From Balamuthia mandrillaris (lineage: Eukaryota > Discosea > Longamoebia > Balamuthiidae), in the NCBI GenBank assembly GCA_031835245.1, contig JAVKOQ010000196.1, positions 1 to 64,000 on the forward strand: a stretch of DNA of 64,000 nucleotides, written 5' to 3'. Position 1 is the first letter of the stretch. Every line of letters starts with the position of its first letter. Made by a program: the position numbers and the translations under genes. The notes beneath the pieces were generated by a model that ran no database searches, was not told where the DNA came from, and saw nothing but the letters and a program-made list of their open reading frames with translations. This document shows positions 24,525-36,230 of the stretch, piece by piece.

Positions 24525-26869
24525 ATGGCAACTTTGGTGGACGCTCGACGCAAGGGCGAAGTGGAAAGCCGCCTGTTGAGCCCGAAGGAAGCCTTTGAGA
24601 CGATGGCCTCCAAGCTCATGGTGACCAAAAGTCCTGGTAAAACATCTTCCTCTCTCTCTCTCTCTCTCTCTCTCGTTTTCTGCAGAATAACAAGAAGAAG
24701 AAGAAGAAGAAGAAGAACAAGGAAGCAAGAAGCAAAAGGAATAATACTTGTTCTTTTTTATTTGACAGATAATATGAACGCCTTCCTGTTGAGTTATCAA
24801 ACCTATCAAGTCGAGAAAGACCGGCTGTATTCCCTCTGGATGTCAAAGTACCTTCTCTCTCTCCTGTCTCTGCTCCTCTGTCTCTGTCTCTGTCTCTGTC
24901 TCTGTCTCTGTCTCTGTCTCTGTCTCTGTCTCTGTCTCTGTCTCTGTCTCTGTCTCTGTCTCTGTCTCTGTCTCTGTCTCTGTCTCTGTCTCTGTCTCTG
25001 TCTCTGTCTCTGTCTCTGTCTCTGTCTCTGTGGAGACTTATTCACTAAACATTCTTAAAAAAAGGTTCACGCAGCTACACGAGGAGACTCAACCACACGA
25101 AACCGATGCATCGCAGTCCATCGAAAGGTTTGCCTTCTCTTTCGTCGTTCATCTTTCTCTTTCGTCGTTTCTCGTTCTCGTTCTCGTTCTCGTTCTCGTT
25201 CTCGTTCTCGTTCTCGTTCTCGTTCTCTTCCACTCTTTGAAAACATAAAAAGAGAGCTAAACAACAAACAACAAACAAACACACCAACACAAGAATGCTG
25301 GAGTTTCTTCGGATCTGGATAACGGACTACCCGAAAGACTTTAATCGCCGCACACAAGCATCCTTCTTGGACCTTCTCAACCGCTATTACTCCCAAAAGG
25401 ACCAAAACCTGGTCAACGAGTTTAAGCTTCTCTTCCTTAAACACTCTCAAACGTTCTCTTTCGAAAACTTTTCCGCGTCTGCCTCTTCTGTTTCTCCTCG
25501 TCATCGAAGCAGCGTTCATTTCTCCCATTCTCGTCCTCATGTCTCTTCTTCTCCCTCGTCCTCCTCTTCTTCATTGCAAAGAAGCCGAAGAGAGAATGAA
25601 AAAGGAGGAGGAAACGATGGAGTGGAAGAGGAGGATGATGACAGCAAAAAGTCTCAAACGATGCCGAAAGACGGCGCGACGGACAAGAAGAGAAGAAAGA
25701 AGAGCATTCGGAAGATGTTCCTCTCCAACAAAGCGCATCCCATGTCCACCAGTTTTGAATCCATCCCTGCTCTCGTTTCTTCTTCTCCTTCTCCTACTTC
25801 TCCTACATCCTCCTCTTCCTTTGCTTCTGTGAAAGCCAACGCCAACAGCAACCAGAAAGAAGCGGCACCGTTTCCAGGAGTTCGTTTGTTAACTATAGCG
25901 GATGGTAGTCGGTCAACACCAAACAGCACCGAAAGGCCACCAACAGAAAGCGAACAACGAAGAGATGGAATAACAACAAGAGCTCATACGCTACGACAAA
26001 ACGTTTACAACAACAACAACAGTAATAGCAATAGTAATGTTCAACATCGAGTGAAAAGCATGTCGATTGTACAAACCCGCCAACTTCAACAAACCCAACC
26101 ACCGGTAGAAGAAAACGCCAATGTAAAACCAAAGCACACGGAAGAGGAAGCAGCAGCTCAGGCCTACTCCAATAACAACAATTCCTCTTCTTCTTCTGGT
26201 GTTGATGTTGCGGAAGAAACCTCCATACCTCCTATAGTACCCCCATTCGTCATTCCATCCAACTTTGGCGCTTTGATGGAGGCAGAGGGAAACGGTCAGT
26301 TTAACGACTTTTCGGATGGCAGCATCGCCAAGGAGTTGACCCTCTACGAGCACGAGCTCCTGTGCCGCATCCAGGCCAGAGAGTTCCTGAACAACGGCTG
26401 GCAACGCCCTCTCCAGAAGAAACATACGGCGAAGGAGTCCTCCACGAAGGCGAGAAGAGCGAGTCGCAGCTTTAGCGAAAGGAGACGAGCGATCAAGGAG
26501 GAGGAAGAAGAGCTGAAGAGAACGCGAAGCAATTCAACCGGGACAACCACAACAGCATCTGAGCAACAACAACAACAACAAAAAGTAACAGCAAAGGACA
26601 GGGAGAAGGAGAAAGTCTCGGTGAACATCATTCGCTTCATCAAACACTTTAACAAAATCGGTTACTGGGTGGCCACGGAAATACTCATGAAGAAGAGCGA
26701 GAAGGAGAGGATCAAGGTCACCAAACGGTTCATAAAGATCGCCCGGCTCTGCCATGACGTTGGCAACTATAACTCGATGGTGGAGATACTGTCTGGCTTG
26801 AACACCGTTGCTGTTGCTCGGTTGAAGGTTTGTTTGTCCAACCTTTCGTCGTTTCTCTTTTTATTTTTT

Positions 26870-26909
<40 letters not shown>

Positions 26910-27229
26910 AACTAAACGAAAACAAAAGGGACTATGGAAAGGACTTCCAACACGAAGCCTCGAGATGTTCGAGGAGCTCCAAACCTTCATCAACCCACAA
27001 CGAAACTTTAGCAACTACCGTTACGTCCTGGAGAAGCGAGAGCAATTGGGAGAGCCGACCGTCCCCTACCTCGGCCTCTTCCTGAAGTACTTCACCTACC
27101 TGGACGACGGCAACGAACCCTACACCACCTTTGGTGGCATCAACTTTGGGCTGATGCGTCTTCGTTGGGAACAGGTCAGCAAGATCAAACATTTCCAGAA
27201 CATCCCGTTCCCTCTCTCCAAGTAAGTCT

Positions 27230-27261
<32 letters not shown>

Positions 27262-28897
27262 GTTTGTTTCTGGTCCTAACGTTAAGCCAACAACTCAAAG
27301 GAACAAAGGGGTTCGTCGTTTCCTTCGTACGCTCAGTTATGTAGACAACGAGGACCTGCTTTACGCCTTGTCGCTCTCCTACGAGCCCAAACAAAGCAGC
27401 GACGCTGCATTCAGTCCGCGTAGGACCGTTCCGGCGGGTCAACAACCTCTTTCTCCTGCTTCGCCCGCCTCTCCTGCCTCTCCTGCCTCTCCTCATTCTT
27501 CTTCTGCTGCCGCTTTTGATGGAGGAAGCAAAGTTACTTCTCTTAGCTCGAATGATGCAATGATGAAAGAATTGATGCTCAAAACATCTTCCATCTCCTT
27601 ATCTCCCTTCTCGACAAACAACAAAGCCAACACCACTTCAGCTTCTTCTTCTTCTGCTTCTTCTTCTTCTTCTTCTTCTTCTTCTTCTTCTTCTTCTTCT
27701 TCTTCTTCTTCTTCTTCTTCTTCTTCTTCTTCTCCTTCGGCGGTTGTGGTTCCTCCTCTTCTTCCAAGTAGAGTAGGCAGGGGAGAAACCTCGCAGTATT
27801 CTTCATCTGCTCCTGTGAACTATTGTCCGAAAGGAGCGGCTTGCGACAATAGCGATCCCGAGCATTTCGTAGAGTATCTCCATACTCTCTTCTCCCCTCG
27901 AGGAGCTCCTCAACAACTAAGCCGTCGCTCGCCTTCTTTCTCTTCTGCTCCATCTCCTTCTCCTTCATCATCTTCACCTTCGTCTTCTTCTTCTTCTTCG
28001 ACACCACCAACACCTCCCCCAAGAACTAGCAAACCAAAAACTCTCTATACGCATACTGCTCCTCCTTCTTCTTCGTTGCAACAACAACCACAACATCAAG
28101 AAGAAAGTGGCAGCAACAAACGAGCATCAAGAAGAAACTGGGCCAACAAGAGAAACGCCAAAGTTTGGGCTCAACAATATGCATACATCGAGAAGTTATT
28201 CGAGAAAGCGGATTTGGATGAGAGCAGCGAGGAAGAGAACAACAACCCCTCCTCTTCACTCGATATCGAAATCGAATACCTGGCCGAAGAGGAAGTCAAC
28301 AGTTATACTTCATCGTCGTCATCATCTTCGTATGAAGAACAACCAAAAGAAGAAGAAGAAAATGCAAAGAAGAAGGCTTCTACGATGAGACTCTTGCGAG
28401 AAAACAACAACAAACCGTTTGTGGAAGAGCTGAAAAGGGAATCATCCTCCACGAGACTTCGTTTCTACAAGTCGTTAGGAGTGGGAGATGCGGTCTTCCA
28501 AATGACTTCGCCTTCTTCCACTTTAAGAGGAACGAGCAACAACCCTTCTTCTCTTTCTTCCTATTCCGTTCTCTCTTCTCGTATTTATTCTTCCTCCTCT
28601 TCAGTTTCTTCTCGTTCTTCTTCGCGTTCTTCCATCTCCTCTCCTTCCACTTCTTCTTCAACTTCTTCGCCGTTTAATGATACCGAAGAACTAAAGTTAC
28701 GAATGGATGCTTTGATGAGACAAAAAGAAAAGCAGGACGAGGAAGAGGAGGAAAGGAGAAGAAGAAGGAAAAGTGGAGGAGAAGAGGAAGAAACGGAAGA
28801 AGAAACGGAGGAAGGAAGTTACTCACGTTCATATTACTCCAGTGATGAAGACTCGATGACCGAAGATGAGGATGAAACATTGGATGTTGGACTATAA
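24525..28897 (+). CDS. RasGEF (REM + CDC25) with a C-terminal PBZ-like zinc finger
   Basis: Six exons (24525-24636, 24769-24847, 25065-25127, 25294-26827, 26929-27221, 27301-28897) give 1225 aa. Residues about 1-110 form a RasGEF N-terminal (REM) module ([28 protein letters not shown]). A low-complexity linker follows, then the CDC25 catalytic domain (about 340-740) with [40 protein letters not shown] and [18 protein letters not shown]. It should exchange GDP for GTP on a Ras GTPase. At about residues 868-887 there is a C-x5-C-x6-H-x5-H finger (CPKGAAC...HFVEYLH) matching the poly(ADP-ribose)-binding PBZ pattern. Poly-Ser tracts (27643-27732, TTC repeat) and acidic Ser-rich sequence fill the rest. 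The Ras target is not predictable. Confidence 0.88.
24868..25032. repeat. (TCTCTG)n hexanucleotide repeat in an intron
   Basis: About 27 tandem copies of TCTCTG lie in the RasGEF intron 24848-25064; a second tract, (GTTCTC)n at about 25162-25227, lies in the next intron. Both are pyrimidine-rich on the sense strand. Confidence 0.93.
27643..27735 (+). repeat. Coding (TTC/TCT)n repeat giving poly-Ser
   Basis: A 90-bp trinucleotide tract lies inside the last RasGEF exon and is read in the TCT frame as about 30 serines, between the CDC25 domain and the PBZ-like finger. Confidence 0.92.
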
Positions 28898-28955
28898 ACA
28901 AAAGTAAAAATAGCTTTAAAAAATGTTTACAGAAGAACGCACTCAAAAAAAAAAG

Positions 28956-30731
28956 TTAAGAAGTAAATCGGTCTTGCAGAAAGAGAGAAGCAGAAGGAGA
29001 AAGACCAAGAGACAATAAGGAAGATTGTCCCTCATTCAGGATTTGTTTTTGTGGATGAGTCACGAAGAGGACGTATCGGTCGGAAGAGATGTTGTGATTC
29101 TCCTCTAACCAGTGGTAGACAGACTTTTTTTTGTTTGTATCAGTAAGCAAGAAGGAAGCAAAGCGACCAAGAGGAAACGACAAGTACCTGAAGAAGATCA
29201 CTATTGAAGAATCGACGCTGAGAACGAGTTCCATCCGGCAAACGAACAACCAACGTGGTGACTTGTTCAGGTGGAGTGTCCAACGGCGGCTCTAATGAAG
29301 GCGGCGGCGTTGAAAGGCTCAAAGCTAATGCAGCTTTCAGTTCATCGTCTTCATCCTCATCCTCTATCTCTATTACTTGTGTTGCAGTTGTTGAAGGCGA
29401 AGATGAAGAGGCGGCCTCACTTAAACTAGCGGCTATGGCAGCCTCAAGTTCTTCGTCGTAGTTTGTGTCAGAAGCAGTTGCCTTCTTTCGCTTTACAGTT
29501 ATCCAGTTTGATGAATCTATTTTTTTTTAAAAAATTGTTTCGCATATGAGATCTAGATTGAAACGGACAGTGCCAAAAAAGAGCAACAAGGAAAGACAGC
29601 AGTAAGGAAACAAACCTCCGAGAATGTTGGTTTGAGGTTTGGGTAGTTCCCCCTTTACACAAAAGATAGAGTATCCCTTTGCCATTAGTGTGTCCAGAAA
29701 TGCACTTAATGAACAAGAAAGTGTAAAAGGAGTGAGATAGGAGTAAGGAGAGGAGAGAGAGAGAGAGAGAGAGAGAGATTGAGAGAGAGAACATAGTCAA
29801 AGAAACTAAGAAGATACCTGAGATAAAAATCGGAGAGGTACTGTGGCTCTTTAAGCAAACTATATGTTCAGTTTTGTCGGTGGTGAGCCAACCAAAAGAA
29901 AAGAGAAAGCGAAAGGGAAGAAGAAACGGTAAACTGAACCTGTTAAAGTTGTACCAATCGCCCTCAACGTTGCGAATGGTCAGCCAATGGCTCGCCAAGT
30001 TGCAAATAAACGCTTGTTCTATCCTGTTCATCCATTTGTCAGTTCATAATTTACAAAGTGCAAAAACACGAGCGAGAATAGAGTGAATGAGAGAGAGAGA
30101 GAGAGAGAATAGAGTGAGTGAGTGAGAGAGAGAATAGAGTGAATGAGAGAGAGAGAGAGAGAGAGAATACGAAGAGAATACAAACGAAAAAGGTGATAAA
30201 CAAAGAGGAGAGAGATCACAGCAGCAGAGAAGGGAAAAGAGAGCGGGATGAAGAGGAGAGCAGAGAAGGAAGAAGAGAACAAAAGCAGAGACAGCAGTAC
30301 GAACAAAGGGTTCTGTCTGGAGGCGACCATCTCAGGGCTGGCCAAAGGAACACATTTGAGGTTCCACACCTCCAACGCCTTTTGTATCACTTGAACGCTG
30401 TAGTTGCCGTCGTCCGCCACGTTGCCACTGTCTTCCTGGTGAATGCAAAGCATTAGGAGGAGAGTGGAGAAAGGAGAATGGAGAAAGGAGACGGACAACA
30501 ACTAAGAGGAAGAGAGAAAAAGAAAGGAATCAAACGAACGGCCATATATTTGAGAAAATCAGTGGACTCGGTGCCCATTTCCATCATCAGAGCTCGTTCG
30601 TTGCGATCAAACTCGTTCGCGATTTGCATGAGGTCTATTTCAGTGAATATGTTTCCTTGCAGCAAGGTGTTGAGCGCATGAACCGCGCACAGCCCAGCCA
30701 CCTGCTTCTCATGGTAGAGACGCGTGCTCAT
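28956..30731 (-). CDS. ATXN3: Ataxin-3-type Josephin deubiquitinase with UIMs and a UBX-like C-terminus
   Basis: Seven exons (30731-30540, 30435-30305, 30023-29940, 29859-29818, 29704-29616, 29516-29188, 29123-28956) give 344 aa. The Josephin domain has the catalytic Cys (GLCAVHALNTLLQG), His (ASHWLTIR) and Asn (WYNFN). Two ubiquitin-interacting motifs follow (DEELEAAIAASLSEA and EDDELKAALALSLS). The last 75 residues (VTTLVVRLPDGTRSQRRF ... SASLFLQD) look like a UBX domain, which in other proteins binds p97/Cdc48. Ataxin-3 trims ubiquitin chains in proteasome and ER-associated degradation; a fused UBX would tie the enzyme directly to Cdc48. No poly-Gln is present. It is convergent with the RasGEF gene, with 58 bp between stops. 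Confidence 0.93.
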
Positions 30732-31131
30732 CTCTCTCTCTCTCTTTTTTTTAATTCTTTTTCACAATAATTTTTTGCATACTCTAAATATTTCACATTC
30801 TTGATCTGAGATCAAGATGCTTGAGGGGTTTCAAAATATGTCGCAGGGTGGACATTATTTGTGAGGGCTCATGTATTTTTCCCACAGAGGCAAAGGGAGA
30901 TTGCGTGACGTGTTATCTCGGCTTTGTCTACTCCTGCGGGCCCTTCCAGCGAAAGTACTGAAGCGGTCTCTGCTTCTCTCTCCCTCTTTCTTTCTCCCTC
31001 TTTCTCTCTTTCGATCCCTCTCTTTCTCTTTCAACTTCTCTCTGATTCTTCTCTTTCTCTCTCTCCCTCTCTCTCTCTCACTCTCTCTCTTTCTCTTAGC
31101 GTGATTTTGCTCCTCCGTTTTCCCTCTCTTA

Positions 31132-31169
<38 letters not shown>

Positions 31170-32003
31170 CTTTCTTTCTCTTCCCTTCCCTCTCTCTCTT
31201 TCTCTCTCTCTCTCTCACCACGAGCCTTTTTCTTTTCCAACAGTTTGGCCATTTGTCATCAAAAGAAGAAACTCTAAGCTTTGCCTTTATGACGGCAACG
31301 CTTGTTGAAAGACCTGGTTTTCTTCAGCTTAAACAGAAGCTCCCCGGCCCGAACCTGTAGTCCCAGAGACCCTTTCGTCCAACAACCCTAAAACCAAAGG
31401 CTCCTCTTCATCACAGAACCCATTTATAGACCTCCACCAACCGCTTATAGCGTCACGGAAGCGGGCGCAAGAGCTAGAAGAAAAGAGGAAGGAACTTGTG
31501 ACACAGCTGCTCACAAGCAAAAGGCCGCTTAAGGTCCAGAACCCTTTTGCTTGTGAGCAGTTTTGTCGCAAACTTCCTTCCTCTTTTCGAACAAAAAAAA
31601 AAATGGTGGCGACCACAATTCCAACATATACAAAAGTCCTTGACTCCTTCAGCCGCTTCTCTCTCTCTCTCTCTCTTCACGCTCTCCCTCTCCCTCCCTC
31701 CCTCCCTCCACTCCCTCCACTCCCTCCCTCCCTCTCTCCCTCTCCCTCTTCTCTTTATGTTTTATTTCGACGAACCGATATGTCGACAAATTATCTTTAT
31801 TTGGTAAAATGACATCAGCGTGTCCTTTCGTTCAATTATTTTTTTTTTAAAAGTTTGTTGAAAAAAAAATACACATATATATAATAAAAAAAAACAAGGG
31901 GAAAAGCAAAAACAACTTTATTATAATATACGCAGCAAACGTCAAGAAGGAGGTTGGGGTGGTGGCGGTGGTGAGGTCGGTCTTTTTTTTTTTCTCGTTC
32001 GTC
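30732..32003. promoter_or_regulatory. 1.3-kb divergent promoter region of ataxin-3 and RICTOR
   Basis: It holds a near-perfect palindrome (TCTTGATCT-G-AGATCAAGA, about 30800-30818), a long CT-rich tract (30970-31220), an imperfect inverted repeat (about 31468-31584), C/T runs (31680-31750), CGACGAACCG followed by TGTCGACA (31781-31788) and AT-rich sequence before the RICTOR start. No coding ORF is supported. Confidence 0.6.
31468..31584. repeat. Imperfect inverted repeat, arms about 45 bp
   Basis: The left arm begins AAAAGAGGAAGGAACTTGTG and includes CTGCTCACAAGCAAAAGG. The right arm, read on the other strand, begins AAAAGAGGAAGGAAGTTTGC and includes CTGCTCACAAGCAAAAGG. The spacer is under 30 bp. 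One arm-like copy (CTTCTCACAAGCATAAGACC) occurs near 10285-10325. It could be a small MITE-like element or a hairpin transcript; no terminal duplication was recognised. Confidence 0.7.
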
Positions 32004-34633
32004 ATGACGGAGAGACACCTTTACATCAAGGAGCGGGCCTCCTCGTTTGCGTGTAACGAAGCACCGCCCCTGACCGGTTCGAACAACAACGGCAGCAGCA
32101 ATAATGGTCGCTCCTCGAACAGCCGAGGCAGCAGCAGCAGCAGCAAAGCCACCAAGACGAGACACCGCCGCTCTACCAGCGAGGATGACCCTTTGGGCAT
32201 GGCATGCAGGGAGCTAGCCCAGGACCTAAGAAGACGCAGCTCACTTGCCCCTTCCTCGCCATCTTCCGCGGCTCCCTCTTGCACAAGTCCCGATCGGCAC
32301 AAAGAGAAAAGTCCTTCCAAAAAGTCTTCCACCTCCCGCAGCTCTTCGTCGTCTTCATCTTCGGCAACACGTTCCTCTCGGGCAAGAAAGTTGGCGAAAG
32401 CAGGAACAGTAGCTCGTTTCAGTCATTCTCCCAAAACTTCCACTTCCAGCCGTTCGTCTTCAGAAGATGTTTCTTCTTCATCTTCTTCCACAAAAACAAC
32501 AGCCACGTCTTCCACGCTAAGCCTCTCCACTTCGGCTGTTGCGCTGAATGGGAGTTCCTCTCGAAGCAGCATCATGGCAAGGAAGGGGCGCAGCACCAGC
32601 GCCGGCGGTATCTCCTCCCAACTCTGCCTTTCCAGCGACGGCAACACTGCTTCTTCAACGTCTTCGCATGACAGCAACAGTAACGTGGGGCCGAGCGAAG
32701 ATAGACTTCCCAATGTTTGCGGAGAAAGTGAAAACGGGTTGAATAAAGTCGCTGTCAGCGCTGGAAACGAGAACAACCTTCATAGCCCAAAACCTTCAAG
32801 AAAGACTCACAACGAAGCTGCCTCCACTTCCGCTCTAACATCTCCCAACAGATCTTCCTCTGGCCGTTCTTCTCCTGTAATGGACGAACCGTCTACTTCT
32901 TCTTCATCATCAGGAAAAGCCTTAGAGCCGGTGATGAAGCAACTCGTTGCCAAAATGGCGAGTCGCGTTCACAGCTTGCCTCACTCTCTGTCCAAATTAC
33001 CTCTGCCACTTGAACCGCAGCAAGGGCAAGATGAGGACTCTTCAGCTTCAAAGAAGAGAACGTCCGCCAATCCAAACCCCCTATCTGCTTCCTCTTCGTC
33101 TGCTTCCTATGCTTCGCGCTCCAAAAAGTCTCCTCTCTTGGGTCGGCATTCATCTCTGACGGCATCATCCGGGTCTCTTCCTTCTGTTCCTTCTCCTTCT
33201 CGTGGCAAACACGAGTATAGCAAGAAGGAAGAGTCGTCCGCTCCTTCTGCTTCTTCTTCCTCTTCCTCATCTTCCAAGCGTGCGACCAAGAGAACGGGTT
33301 CATCAGGAAGCATCTCAAACTTTTATCGCTCGCTCAGCAATAGCGAACTGCCGACCACGTTCATCTCTTCTGCTTCTTCATCTTCAGAGGTTTCTGTGCT
33401 CTCCTCTTCTTCCTCGTCTCTGAACTACGATGCCAGTCTGAGCGGGAGCGGCAAGAGCCCTGCACGAAGAGGCATTCTTACACGAGGCATAAGGCATGCC
33501 CGTGACAAGCGGGCCAAAGCATTGGAGATGAAGAAAGACAAGAGGAAGTCCACAAGAATGAAAAAGAGCAAAGGAAAGAAAGGGGTTGCCTCGTCTTCCT
33601 CGTCTTCTTCTTCGTCCCTGTCGAATGTGGAAGAGGCGGGAAGAGGTGGAAGCAGTGGTGGAAGAACATCCTCAGAAAGAGAGAGAGAAGGAGAACGAGA
33701 GGGAGGAGAGGGACAAGGAGTGGGGCGGCCTCGCAAATCCTCCTCTTCGCTTTTGCCATCCTTTGGCTCCGCTTCGTCTTCCTCGATGGTGGTCACGCGA
33801 ACCAACTCTCTTCCTTTCTCCGCAAAGGACGAGATGATGTCGCTGCCCCGAAGGAAGACAACGGAGGAAGCAACAGAGGTGAGAGATGAGGAGGAGGAGG
33901 ATGAAGAAGAGGCAGAAGATGAGGAGGAAGAGGCGGAGGACGAGGAAGAGGACGAGGAAGAGGACCCGGATGCCGATGAGGAGGGAGAGAACCCGCTGTC
34001 ACCAGCGGATTCGGAGGAGGCCAGCCTGGAGGAGCGGATCGAGGAGGGCATGACCCGTTTCCATATCACCATGGCCAAGCTGGACAACGAGAGGGTGGAC
34101 GTGAAGGGCAAGCTGGAGTGCATGAACGAGCTGGTGGAGCTCTGCAAGAGCCTGGGAGCGGAGGTCATCCCTGGGCACCCGACGGGCTTTCATGCCTATT
34201 CCTTCGTGAAGAGGTTCGGTCTCTTTGTTCTTTTTTCTTCCCTCTTCCCTCTTCATGCCTCCTTGCCGTTGTGACAAACGCAACATGCTGATGTAACCTA
34301 TCGTGCCTGTAGCATGAGAGTGTTCGTGGCGCACCCGGTGTCCAAGACGATGAGGCAGGCGGCGCTCCGCGTGCTGCGTTACTTCCTGGCGGGCAACAGC
34401 ATGGCGCTGTATCAGCAGCTCATCGCCCAGAACTTGGCTTATATTATCGCTCGGTTTGTTTTGTTTTTCCCTCTTTGCTGTCTTTTTATTGTTTCTTTGT
34501 TTTTTGTCTTGTGTTCCTGCGTGGTTTCTTTCTTGTCGTTTCTTTCTTGTCGTTTCTTTCTTTCTTTTCTTTCTTTCTTTTCTTTCTTTCTTGTCGTTTC
34601 TTTCTTTCTTTCTTTTCTTTCTTTCTTGTCGTT

Positions 34634-34685
<52 letters not shown>

Positions 34686-34730
34686 GTCCTTTCTTTCTTT
34701 CTTTCTTTCTTTTCTTTCTTTCTTGTCGTT

Positions 34731-34761
<31 letters not shown>

Positions 34762-34786
34762 CTTTCTTTCTTTCTTTCTTGTCGTT

Positions 34787-34849
<63 letters not shown>

Positions 34850-34891
34850 GTCGTTTCTTTCTTTCTTGTCGTTTCTTTCTTTCTTGTCGTT

Positions 34892-34939
<48 letters not shown>

Positions 34940-34945
34940 GTCGTT

Positions 34946-34977
<32 letters not shown>

Positions 34978-34978
34978 T

Positions 34979-35070
<92 letters not shown>

Positions 35071-35131
35071 TTTCTTTCTTTCTTTTTCTTTCTTTCTTGT
35101 CGTTTCTTTCTTTCTTTCTTTCTTTCCTTTC

Positions 35132-35180
<49 letters not shown>

Positions 35181-35740
35181 CTTTTCTTTTCTTTCTTTCT
35201 TTCTTTCTTTCTTGTCGTTCTTCCTCTTCTACTTCCTCCTCTTCTTCTTTCTTCTTCTTTTTCCTCTTCGTCTCACCCTATGCACCTCCTTCTCCTCCAG
35301 CATTCTCGAAAGGGACAAAGAGGTCACCGGCGAACGAGTGGAAGCCCTCAAGCTCATCCGCCGGATGATGGAGGTGGACACTCACTGCCGCCTCCTCCCC
35401 AACTGCCTTCTCAAGGCCATCATCGCCCTCATCCACCAGAACAACAGACCCAACCACAACAACACCAACAGAACCAAGGCCATGGACTCCTTCAGCTGCT
35501 CCTGCTTGGAGACCTTGTGCCAGCTGGTGGTGCGCAATCCCAAGCTCGTGGCGGAGTGCAACGGCATGAAGACCCTCTTTTGGGCCGCTGTGGAGCCGTT
35601 CTACGTCCCCCTCCAGGACTCGGTGCTGGTGAGCCTGCTGTACGTCATGGATGAGCCCGCCAGAAGGATATACATTCGTCCTGAGAGTGACCTTAGGGTT
35701 TGCTTAGAACCATCTTCTCTCGCTCTTTCCTTTCTCTTGC

Positions 35741-35796
<56 letters not shown>

Positions 35797-36199
35797 TTGC
35801 TTGGTTTCACCGACCCCCTATGGTTTGGTTAAAGGCGTTGTTTGCTCCCTTGATGGACGTCTTTACGTTGAGCTCCACGGGAGGAGGAGCGGTGGGCAGC
35901 GAACAAATGGAGCGGTGGGCCTGTTGCTTGAGAGCCATAAGCGGCATTCTCAAGAGCTGGGCCGGGTTGGTCTTTCTTTATTCGGACCCGCTGTGCCTAA
36001 AGTCTTTGATGGATGGCCTGCGCCTTCCTTGCGAAGAGCTTCATGTTCGTATCGTTGTGTTTCCTCTTTGTTAGGCTTTTGTTGTTCTTTTTGTTCTCCT
36101 GCTTCTTGTTCTTCTCGTTCTTGTTCTTCTTCTTCTTATGCTGCTGCTGCTCCTTCTTCTTGTTCTTCTTCTTCTTCTTGTTCTTCTTCTTCTCCTCTT

Positions 36200-36230
<31 letters not shown>

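Noticed and set aside
34314-35832. Long Phe/Leu/Ser-rich open frames in 34450-35215
   Set aside because: They come from stop-free TTTC repeats in an intron; the true RICTOR exons on either side join in phase without it.
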